Origin: Pseudopithomyces maydicus
Taxonomy: Eukaryota; Ascomycota; Dothideomycetes; Pleosporales; Didymosphaeriaceae
DNA length: 64,000 bases
NCBI GenBank assembly: GCA_026873275.1
Contig: JANTUC010000001.1
Span: forward strand, 1,984,001-2,048,000
Direction: 5' to 3'
In this document: positions 23,855 to 34,658 of the stretch, piece by piece
Layout of the letters: every line of letters begins with the position of its first letter
How positions within the stretch are numbered: the stretch's first letter is position 1
Program-made: the position numbers and the translations under genes
The notes under the pieces: generated by a model
Told to the model about the DNA's origin: nothing
The model's database searches: none
What the model saw: the letters and a program-made list of their open reading frames with translations, nothing else

Positions 23855-24630
23855 GCTGATAGTCTGTTAAGTGTTGAGTTCCAGAGGATATCGGATGAAG
23901 TATGCTAAATGTTGGAGCCTTGCGATAGGTATAATGTCATGAGTTTAAAGCACAGGACCCTGCATGTGAAATCGCAAGACAATGACGCAATGTAACGGGC
24001 GCGGGTCGATCGCTGAGCAGCTGTAGTCTAGTCAGTCGCAGGGCTTCGTTAGCATGATATATAAACAGGTCGGCTGAGCCTTGATCAAGTGATTAATATT
24101 TGATATGTAAAGCTCGTGTTCTGGCTCTTGGTCATTCTCCCTAGTCTGGGCGCGGTCGTGCTACGTGAAATGCAAGCAAGCAAAACGTCTAACTGTCAAC
24201 AGCCGAGGCATTCCCATTGGACGCCCGACGCGTTTGTCAGGCGCAGGGATGGCCCACACCATGCCGAGCATCATCACGGACGATGGCTATTCCAAATTTC
24301 ATAAATGCGCCCGAACGGGTTTCTTTGCTACTGAGTAGATGTATTGATTTGATACGTTTCCAACCGCCCTCGGCCGGTGATGTTGAGTTTTGGCGACCGA
24401 AAGGAGCCAAGGGAACCTCGGCAGCTTACCATTCGAATGGATATTTCAAATGTCCGCTCCACTTAGGAGTATTCGGATATCCGTGTTTGGTCCTTGCCAA
24501 AGAAGGTATCAGATAGTGGTGCGCATCGCCTGTCGCCGATTTTGCGCGCACTGCCCTGATGCTACGCAAATGCCCATCGCTCGGATGCCTAGTTACGCTT
24601 TACGAGTCTTTTCAGTGTTCTTCATCCCGT
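23855..24630. other. Intergenic region
   Basis: This lies between the DUF4336 start and the RRP45 stop. It contains TATATAAAC near 24058-24066, but that element faces away from the DUF4336 gene. No gene was recognised. Confidence 0.45.
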
Positions 24631-25644
24631 TCATCCCACAGGCCTGTCAAATGGTCTGTCATTCTCAGCACTGAGCTCGGCTAATAGCCCTCCAGCGTTC
24701 CTCCTCTTCGCGTCCTCGTCGAGTTTGGTCTGTATGAGCTTGCTCATCTCCTTGACCTTCTGCAGAGCTACATTCGTGCAGTTGAATAGCGCAAATGGTT
24801 CTACCACTGCTCCTCCGTACTTTGCAATCTGACACACTTCTCCATGCCGATTCATGGTGATTATCACTTCTCCGTCACGAACTTGTTCCTCTGCTAGATT
24901 CGCATCAAGCACGAACAACTCACCTTCCTCGAAGTAGGAAAATGTAACGCAGAGCGGCTGGTGTAATATCGAGAGGGGTATGGGATCGCGCTCGCGCACG
25001 CTGAGAACGGTGGCTTTCTCGCCTTCTACAATGACGTCTGGCCTTCGAAAGTGCTGCAACGCAGCCATGACGGCGATACAGGACGCGTCGATGAGACCTC
25101 CGTCATGGTCAATAACGTGAACATCAGCGCGAAGTGCAAAACACTTGAGCCCTGCGATGATACAAAGCGACTCTGTGTCCAGCGCGTTTGACCGACGGAT
25201 AGCCTTTTCGAGGATCCTAGAAAGGATTACTTCAGCATTGGTAGGCCTGTGAATGGGTCAGCTATTGTCAAGAAGCGACAGAAGCAAGTACTGCTTTCTC
25301 TGATCGCTTACCGTCCGACTTCGAAGGCTGGTGAAGCCATGGGCGAGAACTCAGTACTGATCTGGAATACGCCATCAAACTTGCGCTCAGGCAGTGGTGT
25401 CGTTACCTCCACTGAGATCCGTGCAATTACCCTGGTAGCGTTAGATATAAATGTATTAGGTAGGACATGGCGCGGCATACCTCGTCTTGCCTAGCTGCAC
25501 ATCGGCAACGCCATACTCGTCTCCAAACGTGAGCTCCAGCGGGCGAAATGCATCCAAGGCACGCCCGTCGAGACGTATCTGTTCTTTCAGCGCCTCTTGT
25601 ATGAAGACGCGCTCATTGACGGATATCTGCGCTTCGTGAGGCAT
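24631..25644 (-). CDS. rrp45: Exosome complex subunit RRP45
   Basis: Three exons: 25644-25481, 25431-25312 and 25246-24631. All junctions are GT-AG in exact phase, giving 299 aa. The N-terminus MPHEAQISVNERVFIQEAL is followed by RLDGRALDAFRPLELTFGDE and YGVADVQLGKTR, which is the start of an RNase PH-like fold. The second exon gives VIARISVEVTTPLPERKFDG. The third has ALDTESLCIIAGLKCFALRADVHVIDHDGGLIDASCIAVMAAL, the characteristic RRP45/PMSCL1 core. RRP45 is one of six PH-like ring subunits of the RNA exosome. The ring is catalytically inactive and channels RNA to the active nucleases. It shares a 235-bp divergent promoter with CWC15. Confidence 0.95.
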
Positions 25645-25879
25645 GTTTGCCTCTCATCAAAAGATTATGTCGCGTTGCTGCAAGGGTAGCTCTGCGACCC
25701 GAAAATCATGGCGGGGTCGGAGAATACATTCGCCGCAGCCTTGGCGCCGCTGTATTTCGCGATCTAAGCTCGAGCTTGACCTTCACTCTACGCACGCACC
25801 CATCTCACTACAACCACGCAAAAGACTCCCGAAACCCAATCCTTTTCGCTATAAACGACCCGAATATTGACATCGCATC
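25645..25879. promoter_or_regulatory. Bidirectional promoter of rrp45 and cwc15
   Basis: The start codons of RRP45 (minus) and CWC15 (plus) are only 235 bp apart. Both promoters and both 5' UTRs must fit in this interval, which implies shared regulation of two RNA-processing genes. Confidence 0.55.
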
Positions 25880-26593
25880 ATGACTACCGCTCACCGACCG
25901 ACATTCGATCCCGCACGCGGCAAGGAAGCTGCGCGTGGACCAGCATACCATCAGCGACTCCTTCCTGCCCACACATTTCTTAAGCACAGACAACCAGGGC
26001 AGGGTGGAGATGCCGAAGCGACGAAGCGCGACCTTCGTGCCGAGCTGTTGGAGGCCGAGGCGCGTCACTTTGCGAAGAAGAACGGCACCTACGTGGAAGA
26101 GGACGCCGCAGCCGATGCTAGCTCTGCACCGAAGCGCCCAATCGCCGCATTAGAGGCTGCAGGTGAAGAAGAGGATGTCGACGAGACGGAACAGAAACGA
26201 CGACGGATAGAAATGTTGGAGAAGTACAGAGACGTGGACGCGGACGACAGCGACGAAAGTAGCGAGAGCAGTGACGATGACGACGATGAGGAAGACGAGA
26301 CGGCCGCGCTTCAGCGGGAACTGGAGAAAATAAAGAGAGAAAGAGCAGAAGCAAAAGCCAAGGAGGAAGCTGAGCGCGCAAAGGAGGAAGAAGAGCAACG
26401 CGAAATCCAAGTAGCCCGCGGCAACCCTCTGCTCAATCCCCGCGATTTCACCATGAAGCGCCGATGGGACGACGATGTGGTCTTTAAGAACCAAGCACGA
26501 GGCACCGAAGACAAGAACAAGAAGAAGGAGTTCATCAACGACATGCTCCGGTCCGACTTCCACAAGAAGTTCATGTCCAAATATGTTCGTTAG
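25880..26593 (+). CDS. cwc15: Pre-mRNA-splicing factor CWC15
   Basis: Intronless, 237 aa. The N-terminus MTTAHRPTFDPARGKEAARG and the following ...YHQRLLPAHTFLKHRQPGQG are diagnostic of the Cwf15/Cwc15 family. A long middle is acidic (SDESSESSDDDDDEEDE) and then a charged helix (EREL and KAKEEAERAKEEEEQ). The C-terminus has the conserved NPLLNPRDFTMKRRWDDDVVFKNQARG and ends DMLRSDFHKKFMSKYVR. CWC15 belongs to the Prp19-associated core of the active spliceosome. Length and ends are complete. Confidence 0.96.
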   Translation: MTTAHRPTFDPARGKEAARGPAYHQRLLPAHTFLKHRQPGQGGDAEATKRDLRAELLEAEARHFAKKNGTYVEEDAAADASSAPKRPIAALEAAGEEEDVDETEQKRRRIEMLEKYRDVDADDSDESSESSDDDDDEEDETAALQRELEKIKRERAEAKAKEEAERAKEEEEQREIQVARGNPLLNPRDFTMKRRWDDDVVFKNQARGTEDKNKKKEFINDMLRSDFHKKFMSKYVR

Positions 26594-27468
26594 TTCCAGC
26601 AGCAGCAGCAGCGAGTTTCTTCTGTCCGCAGCAGTCATGCGACATAACGTGCTCTGGAGCATTGTCTCTGGATTGATTCAGGCCTGAGCCACTCGGCTGA
26701 AGTCAGTGGCGTCAAGAAATCTATTTTATTTGCATTTCCGGAGTATTGGCGTATGCGTGGGTTGTCATTTCCATGTAAAGCATGGCGCGTGGGATACCCC
26801 AGATTTGCATGGGTTCGTGGGTAATGTTGCGTCACGAGAGAACGATCCTTATCAGCGATCGTCAGCGTGCTTCCACATCGAGATCCAAGCCATCATTTGG
26901 CTTGACCACCTCGACAATAAGTAAATCCTCGAATACAAAAATTTACACTGTTTATCTTGGAGCTGGATGGTATATTGTGAAAGTCTTAAGTATCTGAAAT
27001 GATTACCGCGATATGCATCATGACCTAATCTGCAGTGCTCTAAAGACCGGTGTTTGCTTGCTACCGTACCCAGGAGACATTCATCACCCTAGCAGATAAG
27101 CAACAATCAGAAAGCTTCAAGCTAGCCAATGTCATCCCGCGGCCCCCTCGCCCGATCCCAAAGCTCACTCCTCGTAGCTCTTGGCCATGCTTGGTACAAT
27201 TAGCTCGCTTCTTATAGGTTCTTCAACGGGGGCTGCATTCATCGATCAACACAAAATGCTACCTTCTCAGCCCTGTGACGCCATACCGCTTGAGCGTCTC
27301 TACAGTATCTATGCCGCTAGATACAATAGCCTATATAGCTGAACTACCTGTCCCTAGTGCTCATCTATTCTCCACTACGATATCAGCGTTCGATTGCCAG
27401 CAATTGCATCACACCAATACATTCTCCTCCTAGTACTTCCAACACTACCACAGAAACTAGCATACGAC
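26594..27468. other. Intergenic region
   Basis: This lies between the CWC15 stop and a small plus-strand gene. It contains a short CAG repeat directly after the CWC15 stop (about 26597-26612) and no recognised gene. Confidence 0.45.
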
Positions 27469-28093
27469 ATGGCAGGCTACGGTAACCGCAACGCACCCGA
27501 CGTCACGGCCTCCGATCTCGAAATCCAACATTCTGAGACACGCTTCGGTCGCGATGATTCGCATCCATACTCTAACCCCCACGAGACTTATGGTAGCGGT
27601 ACCACTGGTGGTGCTGGTTTCGGTACGTAGCTCTCTGCTCCTACAAATACCTCCTCCCTACAAACTGCCACTGGTATTAGGTTCCACCAACTAACATTTG
27701 ATCGAAGGCAACAAATCTGCCCCAGACGCCCCAGCCGACACAGACAACTCGCATTTCCGCTTCGGTTCGCACCAAGATACTTCACCCTACTCTGGTGGCA
27801 CGCGACATGGCAGCGGCAGCACAGGAGGCGCCGGGTATGGTAACAAGACTGGGGAATTCGGGCCATCTCATGGTGAGTCGATCTATTGCGAGATGTTGCG
27901 GCTATCTATGAATTGGAGGATGCGGTGATCGGTACGCTGACGAAGCGCAGATTCTACAGTAGGGAAGATGGTGGAGAAGGTTGGGCATGTGATGAAGAAT
28001 GAAAACATTGTGGAGAAGGGGCATAAGATGAGGGTGGAAAAGGGGTTTGGGAAGGAGGATGGGGAGTTGGAGGGGAAGTACGTTGCTAATTAG
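27469..28093 (+). CDS. Small Gly-rich repeat protein with amphipathic C-terminus
   Basis: Three exons: 27469-27622, 27708-27872 and 27951-28093. All junctions are GT-AG in exact phase, giving 153 aa. Two similar blocks of about 35 residues follow each other, each ending in GSGxTGGAGxGNK (GSGTTGGAGFGNKS, then GSGSTGGAGYGNKT). The first block breaks at the first intron. The C-terminus is a charged helix (VGKMVEKVGHVMKNENIVEK) and ends in EGKYVAN. The composition is hydrophilic, Gly-rich and poor in hydrophobics. Similar small fungal proteins are often stress- or development-induced and resemble hydrophilins or CsbD-like proteins. That is an analogy, not an assignment. Confidence 0.72.
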
Positions 28094-28695
28094 TGGGATG
28101 GGATTGTTATACAGGAAAAGAAAAAGAAGGATGGTGTAGGAGTATTTATTAGCACGAATACCTACGTTTTTGTTGTGCCATGTGTCCATGAGTGTATTCA
28201 TTTTAAAACTTCTATGCCACTGCTCCTGATGCAAACATCCCGTCAACTCTCAACCCCTATAACACATCTTCACCATCCGAGGTTAGAAAGGTTGGCAAGT
28301 GAGAGGCTGGGTCGACCTGAATAGTGATGACAAGTATGGTTGTGTAGAGTTTAACGCATCAAGGAGGTACCAGACGTTGTTTGTGCGAATGTACGATTCT
28401 TGACTTCCATTATCAATATAATCACTGGACCGAGCGAACCACTTGAATAAAATAATTTATTGGAAATGTTGGAGGATATACGACCAATGACTCCAAAACC
28501 TAAGCGTAATAACATGTCTAGGTCCTTACGACAATGATCGAAAGACTGCGAACTGACCGTGGTAACGGCGCAAACATGTCTATCTGCAAACCATAGATGC
28601 TAGAAATAAGGGTATACAAGTACATGAAGCAAAATATGAACATTCAGTTTTCCCTCAACCACCATCCTGAAACACTCAAGCTGATGTGTTCTCGC
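28094..28695. other. Intergenic, convergent 3' ends
   Basis: AT-rich. It lies between the stops of the small repeat protein and the natterin-like gene. No gene was recognised. Confidence 0.45.
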
Positions 28696-29899
28696 CTATG
28701 CGATGAACTTAATAGCGCGCTTGTCCAGATCCTCAATCTCGAGAGGCGCCTCGGCAGTTGGCATATCATCCTCGAACGGATCGTTCTGGCACTCGCTGCT
28801 CGCCTGGCTCCAGGTGACCTGGTCGAGCGTTCCACCCTGTGCAAAGGAAAAATCGCTACCATCCTCAAGCCAGATCTTGACGTTGGCGCTGTACTGACCC
28901 TTGTACACACCAGACATGGCAGTAGCGCGACAGTACACCTTTCCACCTGGTGGAACAGTGGTTGTTGTGCCGTAAGTCAGGTCAGTGGTGTCGGCTGTGG
29001 AATCGCTCGTGGTATCAGTGAGAGTTGTCTCGAATTTGAGAGTAGTTGTGGACTTTGCGCCGATACCGAGAATTTCACCAGAAAGTTCTACGGCTTCGGT
29101 GATGCCGAATGTGAGCGCGGCGCTCTGCGTGTAGGTCTTTGTCACGGTACGGGTTTGCTTCTTCTGGAAGGAGAAATCGTCGGTAGCATTGACCTGGTTG
29201 TTCTTGTGATCGGCATAATCGATAATCATTGTGTTAAGACCTTGCATGCGCTCGTTGAGGTCGTCGACTGAGTCAGACTATTCATTATCGTTAGATTGTT
29301 TCTTCGAAAGTAGTAGTGGTTGATAGAGAGGGGAAGACATACAAACTTGACGTCCTCGATGGTCACCTTGCTGACCTTACTCTTGAGGAACAAGGCACCC
29401 ATGCCATCGATTGAGTCCCCGGACCGACCAAAGGCACCTAGTAGGATTCCGGACTGAACATCTGTTTCGTAGACGTCCTGACCGTCAACGTCCTTGCCAA
29501 CATTGAGCTCACCTCCTGACTTCAGACGGAGGTAAATGCGGCCTAGATATTTTCCATTGCCATTGCCCCATGACTTATACTGGGAGATGCTATCCTTGGA
29601 AGGGTCCCAATCGATGCGCTGGTGCTCGCGTACGTCATCGAGCTTCCCAACCATGCCGCTGTTGGAGCCATCCGAGTAGTAGAGTTGGACGGCGCGGACG
29701 GCTTTGCCAGAGGCCCATACTTCCAAACCAGTAACGACAATACCTTGATCGTACTTGGTGTTGCACCATTCACCGCCCCCTGGCCGCCAATATAGAGCAC
29801 ATTTGTCCAGGGACCGTTCACACAGTCGGCAGCAGTGGCAGCCCCAGAGAGAAGAAGGGTGACAGCTCCCATAAGGAGCGATCTAGGGTTGAAAAACAT
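28696..29899 (-). CDS. Secreted jacalin-like/aerolysin-like (natterin-type) protein, frame broken once
   Basis: Two exons: 29899-29343 and 29277-28696. The 65-nt intron (gtatgt...aatag) is in exact phase, giving about 379 aa when one missing base is allowed. The start MFFNPRSLLMGAVTLLLSGA is a clear signal peptide. The first half resembles a jacalin-like lectin domain (GLEVWASGKAVRAVQLYYSD, LGAFGRSGDSIDGMGALFL). The second half resembles an aerolysin-type pore-forming module (alternating Thr/Ser-rich strands around TQSAALTFGITEAVELSGEI). Natterin-like proteins combine these two modules and can oligomerise on membranes. Whether this one is toxic is unknown. The frame breaks by one base at the C run 29776-29780, so the gene as given would not make the full protein. 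Confidence 0.72.
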
Positions 29900-31023
29900 G
29901 ATGAAGGTGAAAGAAACAAGACAACGAATGACTGGAGCAAGCAACCTGGCGTCTGAACGAAGGAAATCCCACTACAGATAGGGCGGACAAAAAAGACTGA
30001 GCCGAGCAGAGAATGGATATCAAAGAGCAAGAGCAGATGAAACTGAATGATGATGGGAACCTTGAACCCGTACCCACTCTTTAAACAGTAGTGATCGGAC
30101 ATTGTAATGCTATATTTCGACACAAGTTGCTGCTTAGGAAACGAAACATGGCAGTGCATAGCAGATCAATGTCCGGGGTGACGATCTGTTCGACTCGATT
30201 TCGTACGAAACAAGAGCGTGGATCCCTGCGATGTAGTATGTTGGGGCCAAGCCTCTCATTTTAAATCGTACATGTATAGAACAGTCAAGCGTCTGGACAG
30301 GGTGCGTATCGATCCTACTGGCTCAAGAAGCGTCATTCGGAGAATTTAGTCAACATGGCTGGATCGTTGCTTTTGTCGACGACCAGATAATAGGTGGTCA
30401 GAGCGGCTTGCTGTGCTCTGCTTACGGTGCAGTTGCTATGCAGATCGACAGTCCGAACAACAGCCTTGCTTTTTGTTTTGAAGGAAATGTGAATGGGGTT
30501 GCCAAACCAACATGTTCAAGAAGGTTAGGAGAGGTGCCAGTGCGATGGTGCAGTGCAGTGGACTCTAGCAAGTCGTTGAAGACGGGTATTCGGCGAAAGT
30601 TCCAATGTCTTCAAATGCCTTCGACGGCCGTCGAGAAGGCTGGAGCGGCCCCAATGGCGTGTGGATAGGACGTCACTGGTTTCACGAGGCGAGGGTAAAT
30701 GTAGTAGGCTGCCTGAAAGGGAGCGGCAAGCGAAACACAGCCGTGAGCCTTCATTTCATGTCTGTCCAAGTCCGAAGGGCCTGCCCAGTCGAGGTAGTGG
30801 TGTGCGCCACAGGTGTAAGGCGGGCATGGGAGGAAGTGGTGGCGGGTGTCCCGAGGTCTGGGGGGCGGCGCGTGCGGGCGGCTCTTGCCCGTTGGGGAAA
30901 AGCCATGGGTTTCAGCACGGCAGGCGCGACCCCCGATCGACATCTCTCTCGAGCCGCAGGCAAGCACGCGTATACGCTTGACTGTGTTCGGTCCCGGTGA
31001 GGGGTCCACAGGCCGACAACACC
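29900..31023. other. Divergent intergenic region
   Basis: A 1.1 kb interval between the natterin-like gene and FHIP. The right half (30600-31000) is GC-rich with long overlapping ORFs on both strands, which look like a composition artefact. No gene was recognised. Confidence 0.45.
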
Positions 31024-33869
31024 ATGGACTTTGTGCGTGACAGGGCTTATGTGCACGCCCGGACGGCATGCTAACAGGCGCAGTGGAAAGGCCTCTTCGG
31101 CGGCAGCTCAGCGGCCAGGAAGAAGGCCCAGGCCAACGACCCCCAACAGCGTCTGGCACGCTTCAAGCAGCGGTACAACCAAGTGCTGGTGCGCAGACAC
31201 CCGCCTCTCCAACACCCGTGTGCGAGCTCACACAGTCACACAGCAAACATGGCAGAAATCAGAGTCGCTGGCCAGCGACCGCGACGCCCTGAACAACATT
31301 CGCCGCGGCTTCCAGGGCCTCACCAAGATGCTCGAGGACGAATCGCGACTGCCCGCCCCCCACCTGTGCCTCAGCTTCGCCGCCGCCCAGCAGATATACA
31401 CAGCCGTCTCCAAGATCGCAGCCACCTCCCACGACGAGGGCATGGTCCGTGACGCCGTGCAGCTGTACAACTCCCTTATCGATAGCGAGGAGGAGGACTT
31501 CCTCGAGAATGACGTATTCGCTGTCTCTCTCATGAACTTCATCGGCCGTTCCATAGCCTCAATAACACTTGGCGAGGACATCGAGGCCGACATTGTAGAG
31601 TTGCTGTTCGGCATCGCCGCAAAGATTAGACTGCAGCCCGAGATCCTACCCGTGTGGTTCACCACTGCCTCCGTCGACTCCACTGCAAGACCCTCGAACC
31701 AAAGGTCGATTTCGCTGGCGTGACCCAGAAGGAAGACTTCCCACTGTGCTACCAGCTCATTGATAAGGTCCATCATGAGGGTAGGATAGGCGAGTTTGCC
31801 CGCATGGGTTTGTTGTACATCTTCGAATCTGCATCCAAGTCTCTGCCATTGGAGCAGTGGATCGTTAACAGTGACCTCCCCACCCTCATGGCTACTGGAC
31901 TAGGCGCATTATACAGCCAGCTTAGCAGGTTAGTTTCTGGCCAGCTTGGACCAATCGTGATGACCTAATTTGTGCTAGACTGCTGTCCATCTTGCATCCA
32001 CCTGAAGACCTGCCACTTATCTTGCAGCTCTCGGATTACTCGGAGATGCGCGCCAATCCAGATGCAACAAGCTTGTTCTCTGACGATTTCCAGAGCCATC
32101 TCTTGACCTTTTTATCCTATCTCACCTTTTGGCAGGACGTGCTCGAACACTGCCGTTCAACTGATGTTCGACATACTCTGATCGACCATTTTCAGGTGTT
32201 GTTTCTCCAACAATTATTGTCCGTGGACCTTCCCCAATTCCCAAATTCGAATTAACCAGTCTTCAGATACCCATACATTGTCCAATCTTCTGATGCCGAT
32301 GGTGGCTCTTCGGTAGCCGTACTCACCTATCTGCGTCGGGTTCTCGATGCACTAGATCATCCCGAGCTTGTGCATATGATTCTACAATATCTTCTCGCCC
32401 TTCCTGATCACTCCGCTGCCACGCCCCTGGATCCAAGATCGCCCGCTGCGCTGAAACGACGGCAATCGTTGATGCTAATCGGTGGTCCAAAACAAGAAGA
32501 AGATAGCATGAGCCCTTCATTATTCAATCTGGTTGACCTCATACTGCAGAGTGCTGACTCTCGAAACTCACAAACTGTCATCGCGGCCTTGAAGCTCACC
32601 ACCGTTCTCGTCAGCAAGAATCATGGATACGCGCTTGGTTCTTTGGTGAAAGTGACAAACATACATCACAGCGGACCGCACCGGACAGTCGGTGCACTCA
32701 ACATTGAACTTGAAACATATTTGAACATTGCTATCGACATTGCTGGCGAGAACGGCGTCGATGAGGCGTATGAAACCCACCTCAAAGATAAGTTGAGTAT
32801 ATTGGAGTCGCATCCATGTTCACTGAAAGCCCTCGCTCTTCCTTCAGCGGCTTTACAGAGTCCCGGCTATTTCGACTCGGAGAACGGCCCGCGAGAAGTC
32901 GGTCCACATTACTTAATTCCAGAGGACCCGCTCTTCAAGTCGTTATCAAATTTGCTGCTTCGATTCTTGACGAACGACGTCGAAACCAATCTGGCACTTA
33001 CAGAATCGATTATCAGTCTGGGGTCATGCTCGCAGCTACGGCTAGAAGGCTGGCTATCTGTGGAGCCTTCCGACTACCGCTTCCTAGATGACGGTGTCAA
33101 TTATGACATGTTCGGTGACGACAGCCTTCGTGATATGTACAAAGCTAATCGTAAGCCTGCTTGGGACTCGGCAGCTGCACCACGACTGCTTGCGTGTCTT
33201 CAGCAACTCCAGGAACAGATCAATGCGCTCCGGGCTGATATCTCAGAATGGGATGACCATATCGCCAGTCGAAAAGACGCCTTCCGATTTCATGAGGAGA
33301 TGAATGATGCTATGCGTTCCGTAACGCCTTCGAAGCCTCCGCGCCCATCCACAGATATGCCAAGTGGCTCTTGGACCCCCCAGGTACCCAAACCGCCTTC
33401 GGGAGTCCAAACGCCCAGGGGACGTAAAGAGGGATTAGACATTCGCGGCACCCCGAATCTTTCTCCCGCGCCCTCTAAATTTGGGAATGGTGTTTTGACT
33501 GGAAGTCCATCACGTAGTATGTCGCCACTTCCAGCGCCGCCGCAGGGTGGGAAACGACAAACAACGTTGATGACCGACATCGATGCAAACTTTTCATCGA
33601 TCAAAAAATCGGATTTCTTGAAGAGGCGGATACAATTCAAGAGACCTGCAGGATCGGATGTGGTGGAGGTCATGTTAAGTAAATACATGCCACCACCGAA
33701 AGATGAGGCCGAAGATACTGGTGCCGGAGCTGAAGAGATGGACGACATCAGAGATGCAAGTCTTCTGCACATCACGACCAATGTGGTCATACTCCAAGAG
33801 TTCATTCTTGAGCTGGCAGCGCTCTTACAAGTGCGGGCGTCTTTGTTTGAGGAAGTGAGACATGTATAG
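31024..33869 (+). CDS. fhipA: FHIP-type (FTS and Hook-interacting) protein, frame broken once
   Basis: Five exons: 31024-31032, 31084-31188, 31244-31928, 31979-32218 and 32267-33869. The total is 880 aa once one missing base is allowed. The first coding exon has only 9 nt (MDF), joined to WKGLFGGSS. The family block follows: RLARFKQRYNQVLQTWQKSE, then HICLS-like PAPHLCLSFAAAQQIY, then FAGVTQKEDFPLCYQLIDK and EGRIGEFARMGLLYIFESA. After that come YLTFWQDVLEHC, VAVLTYLRRVLDALDHPELV and HMILQYLLALPDHSA. This is the FHIP/RAI16-like family, which with Hook and FTS links dynein to early endosomes. The C-terminal part has a Pro/Ser-rich linker and a final helix. The frame breaks between 31665 and 31705, most simply at the CCC at 31691-31693. 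All other junctions fit. Confidence 0.9.
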
Positions 33870-34234
33870 TCTTCTCGATATATGTGTAGCTGGATGCGAG
33901 TCGGCAGTTGAGATATGGTCGTGTGCAGAGCTCATAGTGTTCACTACGTCGACCAATATACCCCCATTAATAACCTCTCTCTTGTCCGTCAACTGTATTG
34001 AATTCATGTTTAGCCATTGTTGTTAAAGTGCGATGATCGCACAGATGACCAACGCTTTGATCACATAAGGGGTGCATTGGATGCGGAGACCACGCCTGCA
34101 TCCTTTGCACTCTCCTTATGCGCTGCTCAGAGTTCTGACGTATAAGATGGAGCCCTACATTCAAAAAGAGACCAGCCGTGATTAAAACTTAATACAAGCA
34201 TCGACTAAATGTGGTTGCGCTACTAATGTTGAGC

Positions 34235-34258
34235 TCCGCAAATATGCGGAATTCCGCA
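34235..34258. promoter_or_regulatory. Overlapping TCCGCA/TGCGGA inverted repeats
   Basis: TCCGCA, AATA, TGCGGA form an inverted repeat, and TGCGGAATTCCGCA (34245-34258) is a perfect 14-bp palindrome. Paired CGG/CCG triplets are typical of sites bound by fungal Zn(II)2Cys6 regulators. It lies about 400 bp upstream of the twinfilin-like gene. Function is inferred only. Confidence 0.35.
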
Positions 34259-34409
34259 GGTGAAGAGGCAGGAGCATGGATCGCACTGTTCGTAAGCACA
34301 TTACCTACGCCTCACACTACCTTAAACATCAACTCAGTATCCACATGAAGAAACGCGCGTCCTGGCCCTTATTTTTAGTTGCTCTACTGGTGCCTAGCCC
34401 TGAAGCTTC

Positions 34410-34418
34410 TATATAAAG
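34410..34418 (+). promoter_or_regulatory. TATA box
   Basis: TATATAAAG lies about 240 bp upstream of the proposed start of the twinfilin-like gene, in matching orientation. Confidence 0.4.
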
Positions 34419-34658
34419 AGGTCAATCATCAAGAGCTGCACCGGAGCGTATGGACTTCCAGTGATCGCACAACCACCAAACTTGATTAACTCAATAGTTT
34501 CCTTTTTACAAAATTATTCAAACATACGATTTTTCTAGACGTATTTAATCTGGGTCCGTACAACACACTGGTAAAAGTCATTCCGCTGTGTTGCTAGCAC
34601 ATCTGAACCTGGTGTTTTGAGAATCAAATAACGAAGGATCATGTTAGCACCTTCAACA

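Larger units (their letters stand above)
33870..34658. other. Intergenic region with promoter signals
   Basis: It contains a CCG/CGG-rich palindrome at 34235-34258 and a TATA element at 34410-34418, both listed separately. No gene was recognised. Confidence 0.5.

Noticed and set aside
30605..31159. Long overlapping ORFs on both strands
   Set aside because: GC-rich sequence gives open frames by chance. The residues are Pro/Arg/His-rich without pattern, and the region precedes the FHIP start.
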